A stretch of DNA of 44,585 nt from Prevotella sp. UBA2739 (GCA_002353525.1 DEJV01000009.1:20639-65223), one strand, 5' to 3'. Shown: positions 16,564-25,720, numbered from the stretch's first letter. Notes: generated by a model not told the origin, from the sequence alone. A program made the numbers and translations.

Positions 16564-17754
16564 TCACGCTTTCACCTTCAAATAGTTTTTCAACGGATTG
16601 GCATACATGGTAAGCATGCGCTCGCGCAAGAAAGCCTCATCTTTTTGCGGCAGGTTGATTTTGCCGAGCTGAGCCGACAGATAGTCATCGAACCGCTTCT
16701 TGTCGGCTGCCGTATAGTGGCTGGCAAAACCATTACTGCCTTCCAGTTCGTCGGCAGCCACATAGTTGTTGGGATAGATCTCATAACCACGGTGTATCTC
16801 CTGGTCCATGCGTGCGCTCAAGGCGGCATAGAACTCCGTCTTCGGAAGATCTTTCAACTCGTCAATCCACGTATTGACAGGTGCTGCTGCCCGATAGACC
16901 ACCCTGCCCTTATAGCCGAAGATGCCCGTCTTCATGTTGTCCAGGTCGTCTTGTCGACTTTTCTTGAAGCCAGGATTGTCGCGTTTCAGCTGAAACTCTT
17001 GTGCCTTCAGATAGTCGCAAGGGTCATACTCATAGCTGATGGTCAGCGGGACAATGTTCAGGTCGCGCAGTTTATCCACCAGTTGGTGTTCCTCACTGCC
17101 CATGGCCAGCATTTTCAGCACCGCCTCTTGCGTACGGTCGTCAGAGTCTTTGGCCCGTCCCTCACGCTGGGCTATCCAGATGTTCTCTTTCTTATCGGTC
17201 ACGGCATGGTGGATATAGCGGCTCATCAGTTGACTGGAACGTAAGGTCTCCTTGGGTGAGAGTCCGCGGCGCACAGTGAATGCTTTGTTCATGCGCACCA
17301 ACCGCTTAATCCACGGATAGATGAGCAGGTTGTCGCCAATGCCAATCTCTACGGTTGTGGGATAACCGCCTTCCACAAGCATCACATCGAGAAATGCCGA
17401 GTCGAGCACAATGTCGCGGTGGTTGCTGACGAAAGTATACCTATCGGCAGATGAAAGAGAAGGCTTCAGTAAGGAGTCGTCGAACGTGGTGCCATCGGTT
17501 TTCTTACGGATGATGTGTTTCACCACAGGTTTCATAAACCGTTTCTGAAAGTCGAGCGGCGTTTTTACTCCTTTAAAAGCCAGTCGCAACGCGGCATTAC
17601 GCACCGACTTGGGCAGCCAGGGCGCAAATCCTTTCATTACCAACTGAAACTGTCGGTCGCCAAGCAGGTCGTCGAAAGCCTGTTGCATCTCGCCTGCCTC
17701 ATAAGGCCGAATCTCAGAAAACTCATCTGTCGTCACCATCAACTTGTCCTCCAT
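16564..17754 (-). CDS. Lysophospholipid-type acyltransferase (PlsC-like)
   Basis: About 396 residues. The HX4D acyltransferase motif is present as NHRDIVLD in FVSNHRDIVLDSAFLD, followed by FTVRRG and IWIAQREGRAKD, corresponding to blocks II and III of glycerophosphate acyltransferases. It is longer than E. coli PlsC, with an extra C-terminal helical part. The likely role is acyl transfer to a lysolipid or a related lipid acceptor at the inner membrane. The true ATG (17754, MEDKLMVTT) is itself formed by the last unit of a heptamer array that begins at the ddl stop codon; the longer frame from 17781 would start on a TTG within the repeat. Confidence 0.82.
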   Translation of the reverse strand: MEDKLMVTTDEFSEIRPYEAGEMQQAFDDLLGDRQFQLVMKGFAPWLPKSVRNAALRLAFKGVKTPLDFQKRFMKPVVKHIIRKKTDGTTFDDSLLKPSLSSADRYTFVSNHRDIVLDSAFLDVMLVEGGYPTTVEIGIGDNLLIYPWIKRLVRMNKAFTVRRGLSPKETLRSSQLMSRYIHHAVTDKKENIWIAQREGRAKDSDDRTQEAVLKMLAMGSEEHQLVDKLRDLNIVPLTISYEYDPCDYLKAQEFQLKRDNPGFKKSRQDDLDNMKTGIFGYKGRVVYRAAAPVNTWIDELKDLPKTEFYAALSARMDQEIHRGYEIYPNNYVAADELEGSNGFASHYTAADKKRFDDYLSAQLGKINLPQKDEAFLRERMLTMYANPLKNYLKVKA

Positions 17755-17812
17755 CCTCAATCCTCCATTTTCAATCTTCAATCCTCAATTCTCAATCCTC
17801 AATCCTCCATCT
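17750..17812. repeat. Nine-unit heptamer array between ddl and the acyltransferase
   Basis: Nine uninterrupted 7-bp units of type TCAATCC/TCCATCT (plus strand). On the coding (minus) strand they read GGATTGA-like and stretch from within the ddl stop codon to the ATG of the acyltransferase, which is created by a GGATGGA unit. This is the longest regular array in the window. Confidence 0.92.
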
Positions 17813-18803
17813 AAACGAACTGGTTCTCTACGATATCGCTCAGCACATCTTTGATGTCCAGTCCGGCGGCACGCACCTGCTGGGGAATGAAGCTGGTGGC
17901 CGTCATGCCTGGTGTAGTGTTCACCTCAAGCATGCTGATGTGGCCTTCCTTGCTGATAATATAGTCGATGCGGATGATGCCGTTACAGTGCAGAATATCG
18001 TAGATATGACTGGTGATTTTTCTCACGCGTTCGGTCAATTCCTCACTAATGCGGGCAGGTGTGATTTCCTCTACCTGACCGTTGTATTTGGCATCATAGT
18101 CGAAGAACTCGTTTTTGGTCACCACCTCCGTAGGCGGGAAGAACACGGCTTTCTGCTTCGTTTTGTAGCATCCCATCGTGATTTCGGTGCCTTCCAGATA
18201 GCTCTCCACCATCACCATGTCGCTCTCCATCATTGCCTTACGGATGGCTGGAGCCAACTGGTCTTTGTTTTTCACCTTCGACACACCAAAGCTGCTGCCA
18301 TCGGCGGCAGGCTTTACAAAGCAGGGCATACCAATGCGCTCTTCTATCTCGTCGTCGCTCACCAGTTGCTCATAGCCTTTGCGGATGAGCAGGCTCTCAG
18401 CCACGCTCACCCCATAGCTGCGCAGATATTGATTGAGCACAAACTTGTCGAAGGTCATTGCTTCCACCAGTACGCCACTTGTTGAATAAGGCAGATGAAT
18501 CAGCTCAAAGTAGCCTTGCAGGATGCCGTTCTCGCCCGGTGTGCCATGAATGGTGATATATGCATAGTCGAACATAACCAGTTTTCCGTCTTCCTTAAAC
18601 GAGAAATCGTTACGGTCGATAGGTGTTGTAGTACCATCGTGCAGGTTGACATGCCAGTCTTGATTTCTGATTTCAACAATGTAGACATTATAGCGTTCTT
18701 TGTCGAAGAACGAGTATAGTCCTTGTGCCGAGCGCAACGATACGTTGTACTCAGAAGAGTCACCGCCACAGACGATGGCTATCGTTCGTTTCATACTGTT
18801 CAT
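17811..18803 (-). CDS. ddl: D-alanine--D-alanine ligase
   Basis: A 330-residue ATP-grasp enzyme making D-Ala-D-Ala for peptidoglycan in the cytoplasm. Signatures include VCGGDSSEYNVSLRSAQGLY near the N-terminus, HGTPGENGILQGYFELIHLP, FVKPAADGSSFGVSKV in the ATP-grasp core and EVNTTPGMTATSFIP at the metal and substrate site. Its start overlaps the stop codon of the rluD-type gene by 4 bases (18800-18803), showing translational coupling. MKRTIA (start 18794) is an alternative start. Confidence 0.96.
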   Translation of the reverse strand: MNSMKRTIAIVCGGDSSEYNVSLRSAQGLYSFFDKERYNVYIVEIRNQDWHVNLHDGTTTPIDRNDFSFKEDGKLVMFDYAYITIHGTPGENGILQGYFELIHLPYSTSGVLVEAMTFDKFVLNQYLRSYGVSVAESLLIRKGYEQLVSDDEIEERIGMPCFVKPAADGSSFGVSKVKNKDQLAPAIRKAMMESDMVMVESYLEGTEITMGCYKTKQKAVFFPPTEVVTKNEFFDYDAKYNGQVEEITPARISEELTERVRKITSHIYDILHCNGIIRIDYIISKEGHISMLEVNTTPGMTATSFIPQQVRAAGLDIKDVLSDIVENQFV

Positions 18804-19867
18804 ACTTTATATTCTATATTTTTATATTCGTTTCCTTTCATGTAGCCGCGCCACTTGTCGATGAGCATCGACAAGTCGGCAGGCAGTTCTGAGCTGAAGT
18901 CCATCTGCTTACCAGTGACAGGATGGACAAATCCTAAGGTCCGCGCATGCAATGCCTGACGATTGCAGATTTTAAAACAGTTACTGATAAATGCCTTATA
19001 AGCACTGCTGCGCTCACCCCGCAGAATCTCAGTGCCCCCGTAACGCTCGTCACCAAACAGCGGGTGGCCGATGTGTCGCATGTGGGCTCGTATCTGGTGT
19101 GTACGTCCTGTCTCTAGCACACATTCCACCAGCGTCACATAGCCAAACCGCTCAATCACACGGTAATGGGTAACGGCTGGTTTGCCAATCTCCGAGTCGG
19201 GCGGAAACACCGTCATGCGCAAACGGTCTTTGGGGTCACGGCCAATGTTGCCTTCTATGCGCCCTTCATTCTCCACAAAGTTTCCCCACACAATGGCATG
19301 ATAACTGCGATGGGTGGTTTTATTGAAAAACTGCGAACCTAGTTTCGATTTGGCCTCAGGAGTCTTGGCTACCACCAGCAATCCGCTAGTGTCTTTGTCG
19401 ATGCGGTGCACCAGTCCCACCTCGGGGTCGTTGGGATCGTATGAGGGCAGATTGCGCAGATGCCAGGCTACGGCATTGACCAGTGTGCCGTTGAAGTTGC
19501 CACAACCAGGGTGAACCACCAGTCCTGCAGGTTTGTTGATGACCATCAGCTGATCATCCTCGTAGACCACATCCAGCGGAATATTCTCCGGCTCGATGGT
19601 GGTATCGTAGTGGGGGCGGTCGAGCATCAGCGTCACCACATCGCCCGGACGTACCTTATAGTTACTTTTCACCGGATGCTCGTTCACATGTACAAAGCCT
19701 GCCTCCGCTGCTTTCTGAATGCGGTTGCGGCTGCTGTGCTGCATGTGTTCGAACAGGAATTTGTCTATTCTTATCGGCACCTGTCCTTTATCGGCCACAA
19801 TACGGTAGTGCTCGTACAGTTGCTGCTCCTCGTCGTCGATGATTTCTTCTATCTCTTCGTTACTCAT
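18800..19867 (-). CDS. rluD: RluD-family 23S rRNA pseudouridine synthase
   Basis: A 355-residue protein with an N-terminal S4 RNA-binding domain (about 30-85, IRIDKFLFEH...GDVVTLML) and an RluA/RluD catalytic domain with HRIDKDTSGLLVVAKT; the Asp of HRID (D157) is the expected nucleophile. It converts specific uridines of 23S rRNA to pseudouridine; the exact positions are assumed from the family. Both ends overlap neighbours, by 8 bases with the PASTA gene and 4 with ddl, so the three genes form one operon. Confidence 0.92.
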   Translation of the reverse strand: MSNEEIEEIIDDEEQQLYEHYRIVADKGQVPIRIDKFLFEHMQHSSRNRIQKAAEAGFVHVNEHPVKSNYKVRPGDVVTLMLDRPHYDTTIEPENIPLDVVYEDDQLMVINKPAGLVVHPGCGNFNGTLVNAVAWHLRNLPSYDPNDPEVGLVHRIDKDTSGLLVVAKTPEAKSKLGSQFFNKTTHRSYHAIVWGNFVENEGRIEGNIGRDPKDRLRMTVFPPDSEIGKPAVTHYRVIERFGYVTLVECVLETGRTHQIRAHMRHIGHPLFGDERYGGTEILRGERSSAYKAFISNCFKICNRQALHARTLGFVHPVTGKQMDFSSELPADLSMLIDKWRGYMKGNEYKNIEYKV

Positions 19868-20600
19868 TCTTCACGGGTTCTGTGGGTTCGGTCTTCTTTT
19901 CTTCGGGTGTCTTCACGGGTTCTGTGGGCGTGGTAGGTGTGGCGGGATGAGTGGGTTCGGGTTCCACCACCTCTTCAAATTCGTCAACCTCGTCCAATTC
20001 CGGCTCGAAAATCGGGTCGGTATAAGTCACCGAGTCCATCAGGTCACGCTTACCGTCGCCTACTTGCAGGATGAGCGGGTCTTCAACCGACACGCGGTCG
20101 CCCTTCACCACATTGCGGCCTCGGCACTTGATGCCGTACACCCAGTCTTTCTCGCCCGGCACATATTCTGGTTCTAGCACCTTAAAGCCCATGGCGATGA
20201 GCTTGGCACGCGCCTCACGGGCAGAACTGTTGTCAACAATGTCGGGAATAGTGAGTTTTGGCGAACTGTCGGAATTGATAATCAAATAGACCACTCGTCC
20301 TGACTTCACCACCGAACCAGCATCGGGCGATTGTTCCAAGACGCAGTCGGGGGGGAGAGTCTTCACATATCCGGTGTCGCTGACCACCACCACAAGGCCT
20401 CGGTCTTTCAGCAGGAACTCTGCATCCTTAAACGACTTGTGCTTCACGTTAGGCACCTCAATCTTCTCGCCATGATGGGTATAGAGGTCGATGCCGTACT
20501 TGACTCCCAAGCACAACAGCACCACCACCGCAGCCATAGCCAGCAGGTTCAGCCAAAGATAAGGGCTCAAAAATTTCTTAAAGAAATCTGCAGACTTCAT
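19860..20600 (-). CDS. Single-pass membrane PASTA-domain protein
   Basis: 246 residues from the ATG at 20600 (MKSADFF); a longer frame to 20657 runs through the promoter. A short cytoplasmic start, a transmembrane helix (about 15-38, LAMAAVVVLLCLGVKYGIDL), then three PASTA-like repeats: EKIEVPNVKHKSFKDAEFLL, PDIVDNSSAREARAKLIAMG and a degenerate third. The acidic, Pro/Thr-rich tail repeats TEPVK. PASTA domains bind peptidoglycan or muropeptides, usually on Ser/Thr kinases or PBPs; here no kinase or transpeptidase is attached. Standing first in an operon with ddl fits a cell-wall role. Confidence 0.85.
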   Translation of the reverse strand: MKSADFFKKFLSPYLWLNLLAMAAVVVLLCLGVKYGIDLYTHHGEKIEVPNVKHKSFKDAEFLLKDRGLVVVVSDTGYVKTLPPDCVLEQSPDAGSVVKSGRVVYLIINSDSSPKLTIPDIVDNSSAREARAKLIAMGFKVLEPEYVPGEKDWVYGIKCRGRNVVKGDRVSVEDPLILQVGDGKRDLMDSVTYTDPIFEPELDEVDEFEEVVEPEPTHPATPTTPTEPVKTPEEKKTEPTEPVKNE

Positions 20601-20621
20601 ACTCTTCTCTTGTTGATATCG

Positions 20622-20663
20622 CAAAGATAGTGCAAAGTTACGAAAAGTCGAGAGCAAAACAAA
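20622..20663 (-). promoter_or_regulatory. Promoter(s) of the PASTA-rluD-ddl operon
   Basis: On the minus strand, TTTG (20663-20660), 19 bases, TAACTTTG (20640-20633) is a full consensus promoter. A second -7 box, TATCTTTG (20629-20622), follows just downstream. A further candidate, TTTG-N21-TAACTTTG, lies at 20747-20715. Confidence 0.65.
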
Positions 20664-20699
20664 GAAACTCGTTTCTTTTTTTTGCCAAGACGGAGTAAC
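20634..20699. repeat. Direct repeat, copy 1
   Basis: A 66-bp copy beginning AAAGTTACGAAAAGTCGAG and ending GACGGAGTAAC. It contains AAGAAAC/GTTTCTT, which can form a small hairpin ahead of a T run. It differs from copy 2 by only a few substitutions and the length of the T run. This copy keeps the TAACTTTG box at its edge. Confidence 0.9.
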
Positions 20700-20790
20700 T
20701 TCGCTAATTTATTGGCAAAGTTACGAAAAAACGAAAGAAATGCCAAATTTATTTGTGCTTTTCCGTGTGCCAAGTAAATACAGCGAAGCT

Positions 20791-20853
20791 AAAGTTACGA
20801 AAAGTCGAGAGCAAAACAAAGGAACTCGTTTTTTTTTGCCAAGACGGAGTAAC
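20791..20853. repeat. Direct repeat, copy 2
   Basis: A 63-bp copy of the segment at 20634, 157 bases away in the same orientation. The -7 box equivalent has become TAACTTTA, and the hairpin core GGAACTCGTTTT is weaker. Confidence 0.9.
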
Positions 20854-20935
20854 AAAGATTTCCTCAAAATGTTTATACATGTTGCCGCCATGTGGAAAAT
20901 TATATAATAGATATACCAACAACATGTTTTTTTAT

Positions 20936-20943
20936 TATCTTTG
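20936..20943 (+). promoter_or_regulatory. -7 box of the GH31 genes
   Basis: TATCTTTG matches the Bacteroidota -7 consensus 62 bases before the first GH31 ATG. No clear -33 TTTG stands at the expected distance. Confidence 0.55.
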
Positions 20944-21005
20944 CAAGCAGAAACCATCATTTGTATTGATGGTTCTAGGGAAAGAATAATAACAGACACA
21001 CAAGC

Positions 21006-23171
21006 ATGAGAAAGACATATCTATTTCTAATAGTCATTGCCTGTTGGATGGCATCCACATCGTTTGCCGAGACGGTGACTTTTGGCAAAGGACGTCTGAC
21101 GGTGACTTACATGGCACGCAATGCCGTGCGATTGCAATATGCTGAGGCCGAATTGAAAAACGAGTTGCCCGACTGGACCTATGTCAGTCACCCCGACCTG
21201 AAAGACGCTGACATCAAGGTCAGCATCGACCGCCGGCGACAGGTGGTAACGGTGCAGAATGCGTCGGGACAGACGGTGTTTACGGCTACGAGACATCAGA
21301 TGAAGGGCGGACGGGCCACGCTGGCTTTCTGTTCGCCCGAAGATGAGTATCTCTATGGCCTCGGACAATTTCAGGACGGATTCCTGAACGTGCGGGGACT
21401 GACACGCCGGCTCACACAGGTGAACACACAGATATCCATCCCCATGATGCTCTCGAGCAAAGGTTATGGCGTGTTGTGGAACAACTATGGCCTGACAGAC
21501 TTCAACCCTGCCGACAAGTTTGTCCGTCTGAACAAGAAAACAGGGAACGGAACTAAGGAGACCGTGGATGTCACCTCTACCGAAGGCGGCAAAAAGGAAG
21601 TGCGCGAGCGACATGTGTTCGAGGCCGACCTGAACATCACCAAGACGGGCGAATATGCGCTACTGCTCGATGTAGGTCAGAAAATGGCCCGGCGACATAA
21701 CCTTTGTATTGACGGGAAAACAGTCATCAACATGCAAAACCTCTGGCTACCGCCTACGGCATCGCAGAAAGTATTCCTCAAGGCAGGTCGCCACCACCTG
21801 TCGGCTGAACTGACCAAGGACGACAGCCCCACCCTATTTTATCGGCTGATAACCGACGAGACTGTGTTCAGTTCGCCCGTGGCCGAGGCGGTCGATTATA
21901 CGGTGTTCGTAGGCAGTCCCGACGAAGTCATTGCCACCTACCGCATGCTCACGGGGCCGGCTCCGAAGATGCCGTCGTGGGCACTAGGCTACATCCACTG
22001 CCGTGAGCGGTTCCACTCGTCCGACGAGATTCTGCAGACAGCCAAGCGGTTTAAAAGAGAAATGCTGCCCATCAGCATGATTGTGCAAGACTGGCAGTAC
22101 TGGGGCAAACACGGATGGAACTCCATGCAGTTTGACGAGACTTACTACCCCAACCCGAAAGCACTGACCGACAGTCTGCACCAGATGGGCATACGACTGA
22201 TGCTCAGCGTGTGGTCGAAGATTGACAAGCAGTCGGAGGTGGGCCGCCAGATGGAGCACAACGGCCATTACATTCCCGGCACCGACTGGATAGATTTCTT
22301 CAACCCCGAGGCTGCATCGGCCTACTGGCGGAATTTCCGCGAACGGCTGGTGCCGCTAGGCATTGACGCCTGGTGGCAGGATGCTACCGAACCAGAGAAC
22401 GACGATTTGGAGGGAAGGCGAGTGAACAACGGCCGTTGGAGCGGCGAGCAGGTGCGCAATGTGTATCCTCTGCTGGTCTGCAAAACCGTTTATGAAGGTT
22501 TGCGTGAGGCCGGTCGTGAGCCGATGATCCTGACGCGCAGCGGTTTCCCCGGCATTCAGCGCTATAATGCCGCCCTCTGGTCGGGCGACGTGGGCAACGA
22601 CTGGGAAACCTTCCGCCGCCAGATTACCGCCGGACTAGGTTTGCAGGCGGCAGGCATTCCCTGGTGGACCTACGATGCAGGCGGTTTTTTCCGTCCCTCG
22701 GACCAATACACCAACCCGGAATATATCGAGCGCATGCTGCGGTGGATAGAGACAAGCGTCTATCTGCCCCTGATGCGCGTGCATGGTTACATGAGCAACA
22801 CCGAGCCGTGGAACTATGGCGAGGAGGCCCGCCAGATCATTGCCGACTGTCTGCGCGAGCGTGAGGCACTGCGTCCCTACATCGACTCGTGTGCCACGAT
22901 GGTGGCCACACAGGGTTACACACTGATGCGGCCTCTCGTGTTCGACTTTGCCGACGACCCCGTGGCCCTGCAACAACCCTACGAGTATATGTTCGGTCCG
23001 CAGCTGCTTGTCAGCCCAGTCACTGAACCAGGCGTCACAGAATGGAAGACCTACTTGCCCAAAAACGAGAAAGGCTGGCGCGACTATCGTACGGGCCGGC
23101 ACTATCAGGGCGGACAGACCGTGACCACCAAAATAGACAAAACACACATTCCAGTATTCATTAGAGAATAG
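21006..23171 (+). CDS. GH31 α-glycosidase with inserted PA14-like domain (α-xylosidase-like)
   Basis: A 721-residue secreted enzyme with signal peptide MRKTYLFLIVIACWMASTSFA. The GH31 N-terminal β-sandwich is interrupted at about residues 203-285 by a PA14-like module (ADLNITKTGEYALLLDVG ... FLKAGRHHLSAEL). The (β/α)8 barrel carries the nucleophile D459 in WWQDATEPE and the proton donor D528 in WSGDVGNDW. GH31 enzymes with a PA14 insertion include characterised xyloglucan α-xylosidases, so α-xylosidase is the best guess. The protein ends at IPVFIRE, where the neighbouring paralog reads VPMFVRAGSILPLG and continues for about 110 residues, so the distal C-terminal β-domain is missing. The second GH31 frame begins 7 bases later. 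Confidence 0.9.
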   Translation: MRKTYLFLIVIACWMASTSFAETVTFGKGRLTVTYMARNAVRLQYAEAELKNELPDWTYVSHPDLKDADIKVSIDRRRQVVTVQNASGQTVFTATRHQMKGGRATLAFCSPEDEYLYGLGQFQDGFLNVRGLTRRLTQVNTQISIPMMLSSKGYGVLWNNYGLTDFNPADKFVRLNKKTGNGTKETVDVTSTEGGKKEVRERHVFEADLNITKTGEYALLLDVGQKMARRHNLCIDGKTVINMQNLWLPPTASQKVFLKAGRHHLSAELTKDDSPTLFYRLITDETVFSSPVAEAVDYTVFVGSPDEVIATYRMLTGPAPKMPSWALGYIHCRERFHSSDEILQTAKRFKREMLPISMIVQDWQYWGKHGWNSMQFDETYYPNPKALTDSLHQMGIRLMLSVWSKIDKQSEVGRQMEHNGHYIPGTDWIDFFNPEAASAYWRNFRERLVPLGIDAWWQDATEPENDDLEGRRVNNGRWSGEQVRNVYPLLVCKTVYEGLREAGREPMILTRSGFPGIQRYNAALWSGDVGNDWETFRRQITAGLGLQAAGIPWWTYDAGGFFRPSDQYTNPEYIERMLRWIETSVYLPLMRVHGYMSNTEPWNYGEEARQIIADCLREREALRPYIDSCATMVATQGYTLMRPLVFDFADDPVALQQPYEYMFGPQLLVSPVTEPGVTEWKTYLPKNEKGWRDYRTGRHYQGGQTVTTKIDKTHIPVFIRE

Positions 23172-23178
23172 AATCAGT

Positions 23179-25644
23179 ATGTTGAGAAGAAAAATCATGT
23201 TGACAGCACTGTCGTGCATAGCAGCGGCTGTCGTGATAAGCGCCAGCCCTGTGCAGATACAGGCTGGACAGACAGTAGTAAAACTCGAGTTTTTCACACC
23301 ACAGACAGTACGGGTCGTGAAAGCGCCCGCGGACCACGTGTATGAGAAACAAAGTCTTGTGGTGATTGCCCAGCCTGCCAACGTGAATGTGGTGCGCAGC
23401 GGCAACACGGTGAGCAGCGAGGTGCTGTCGGTGAAGGTCGACCCTAAGTCGGGAGCGCTGACGTTTTCGGCTAAGGGGCGTACCCTGCTGCGCGAGAAAG
23501 GTGCTGCCACCTTCGAGCCGCGCACCGAGGGATCCGACGCAGGCAAGTTCCGTGTAAGCCAGTCTTTCACCCTGACAAAAGACGAGGCCATCTACGGTCT
23601 GGGCACCTTCCAGAATGGCAAGATGAACCGTCGCGGCGAGCATAAGCTCATGGAGCAATCGAACCTGGAGGACTTCCAGAATGTGCTGCAGTCCGTCAAG
23701 GGCTGGGGCATCTTCTGGGACAACTATTCGCGCACGCAGTTCGACGACGACCCAGTGAAAGGCATGTCGTTCTCGTCGGAAGTGGGCCAGTGTGTGGACT
23801 ACTATTTCATGTATGGCGGCTCTGCCGACGGGGTGATAGCGCAGATGCGCACGCTGTCGGGCGATGTGCCGATGTTTCCGCTCTGGACCTATGGATATTG
23901 GCAGTGCAAGGAGCGTTATAAGAGTGCTGCCGAACTGCTCTCGGTGGTCGACAAGTACCGCGAGCTGCAGGTGCCGCTCGACGGTATCATTCAGGACTGG
24001 CAGTACTGGGGCTCCAACTATCTGTGGAATGCCATGGACTTCCTTACCGAGGATTATGCCGACGGCGAGCGGATGATCAGCGAAGTGCACAAGCGCAATG
24101 CCCACTTCATGATTTCCATCTGGGCCAGTTTCGGTCCGAAGACCAAGGCCTACCGCCAGCTCGACGAGAAAGGACTGCTCTTCGACTTCGAGACGTGGCC
24201 GCAAAGCGGACTCACCTTCTGGCCTCCACGCATGGACTATCCGTCGGGCGTGCGTGTCTACGATGCTTTCAGTCCTGAGGCCCGCGACATCTACTGACAG
24301 AACCTGAAGCCGCTTCTCGACAAGGGCACCGATGCTTGGTGGATGGACTCTACCGACCCCGATTTCTTCAATCCCAAAGAGTCGGACTACGACCATAAGG
24401 CCGGCAGCAACGGTACCTGGCGCTCGCTGCGCAATGCTTTCCCCCTGGAAACCGTTCGTGGTGTCTACACCGCCCAACGAGCAGCCCAGCCATCCATCAA
24501 CACCCAACACCCATCACCCAACACCCCAGACCAAAAAAGAGTCTTCATCATGACCCGCTCGGCTTTTGCCGGACAGCAGCACTATGGCTCTGGCATGTGG
24601 AGTGGCGATGTGGCCTCGTCGTGGGACATGCTGCGCAAGCAGGTGCCCGCCGGACTGAGCTATTCGCTCACGGGCTGTCCCAACTTCAACACCGACATCG
24701 GCGGGTTCTTCTGTGGCAGCTACAACACCATGGGCAGTGGCTCTGCACCTAAGAATCCGCAATACCAGGAACTCTACATCCGCTGGATGCAGTATGCGCT
24801 GTTCTGCCCTGTGTTCCGCAGTCATGGCGCCGATGCCCCACGCGAGATATGGCAGTTCGGTAAGAAAGGCGAGCCAGTTTACGACATCATCGAGCAGCAG
24901 ATACGCCTGCGCTACCGGCTCATACCTTATCTCTATAGCACGGCCTGGCAGGTCACATCCCACGACGAGAGTTATCTGCGCCCGCTGTTCAGCGACTTTG
25001 CCGACGACCGGAAGGTGTGGGACACCACCGACGAGTTCATGTTTGGCCGCAACATCCTTGCCGCACCTGTTCTCGACCCGCAGTACACTCAGGAGAAGAT
25101 TATCCGCGAGGATGCCATGACGGGGTGGGACAAGAAGAACCAGCCCGAGGGCGACAGCCATCACGCAGGGGCTTCTGTCGACTGGAGCGAGCCGAAGAGC
25201 GTCACCAAGTATCTGCCCAAGGGTGCCATGTGGTATGACTTCTGGACGGGCAAAGCGTATCGAGGCGGACAGCATGTGACGCTTCAGACCTCGCTCTCGC
25301 GAGTGCCGATGTTCGTGCGTGCCGGCAGCATTCTGCCCCTTGGTCCGGAGATGCAATATGTGGGTGAGAAGGCATGGGACAACCTGGAGATCCGGCTCTA
25401 TCCTGGTGCCGACGGCCACTTCACGCTCTACGAGGACGAAGGCGACGGCTACAACTACGAGCACGGCATCTATGCCACCATCCCTTTCCATTGGAACGAC
25501 CGCACGCACACGCTGACCATTGGCGACCGCCAGGGCAGCTACCCCGGCATGCTCACCGAACGGAAATTCACGGTGGTCATGCCCGACGGCACTTCGAAAA
25601 CCATTGATTATAATGGAAAGAAGATACAAATGGGGTGCAAGTGA
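23179..25644 (+). pseudogene. GH31 α-glycosidase interrupted by an in-frame TGA
   Basis: A single frame of about 821 codons encodes a signal peptide (MLRRKIMLTALSCIAAAVVI) and a full GH31 enzyme without a PA14 insert, but codon 373 (24295-24297) is TGA. Sequence on both sides is well conserved: ARDIY before it, QNLKPLLDKGTDAWWMDSTDP after. The adjacent paralog has Trp in the equivalent motif (AYWRNF), so a TGG to TGA change explains the stop. The nucleophile (D390, WWMDSTDP) and acid/base (D477, MWSGDVASS) lie after it, so the upstream fragment alone is inactive. An insertion of about 14 residues (24491-24532), made of six heptamers, precedes the RVFIMTRS strand. It may be a real pseudogene, a strain polymorphism or a base-call error. 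Confidence 0.85.
24491..24532. repeat. Heptamer array inside the second GH31 gene
   Basis: Six 7-bp units (CATCCAT, CAACACC, CAACACC, CATCACC, CAACACC, CCAGACC), 42 bp or 14 codons, so the frame is kept. They encode a Pro/Asn/Thr-rich stretch, with a few flanking residues, between GVYTAQRA and RVFIMTRS in the catalytic barrel. The first GH31 protein passes from CKTVYEGLREAGRE directly to PMILTRS, with no such stretch. Confidence 0.85.
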
Positions 25645-25720
25645 TCCCATATTGGCGTTTCGCCGCCTTTTGGTTTAACAGCCATCCTTTGCCTGTTGCC
25701 ACAGGTTGTGGCAATGCCAT

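Larger units (their letters stand above)
20601..21005. other. Divergent intergenic region with duplicated promoter-like segment
   Basis: These 405 bases between the PASTA operon (minus) and the first GH31 gene (plus) hold no gene that I accept. A 63-66-bp segment occurs twice (20634-20699 and 20791-20853), with a third short copy of its CAAAGTTACGAAAA edge at 20715. The right end is AT-rich and carries the GH31 promoter. Confidence 0.7.

Noticed and set aside
24295..24297. Selenocysteine or alternative genetic code at the GH31 TGA
   Set aside because: The replaced residue is Trp rather than Cys, no SECIS-like hairpin is evident just downstream, and TGA serves as a normal stop codon elsewhere, for example at 8993.
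23161..24510. Long minus-strand open frames opposite the GH31 pseudogene (also 24514-25650)
   Set aside because: They are low-complexity mirror frames of a GC-rich coding strand. The plus strand carries clear GH31 motifs on both sides.
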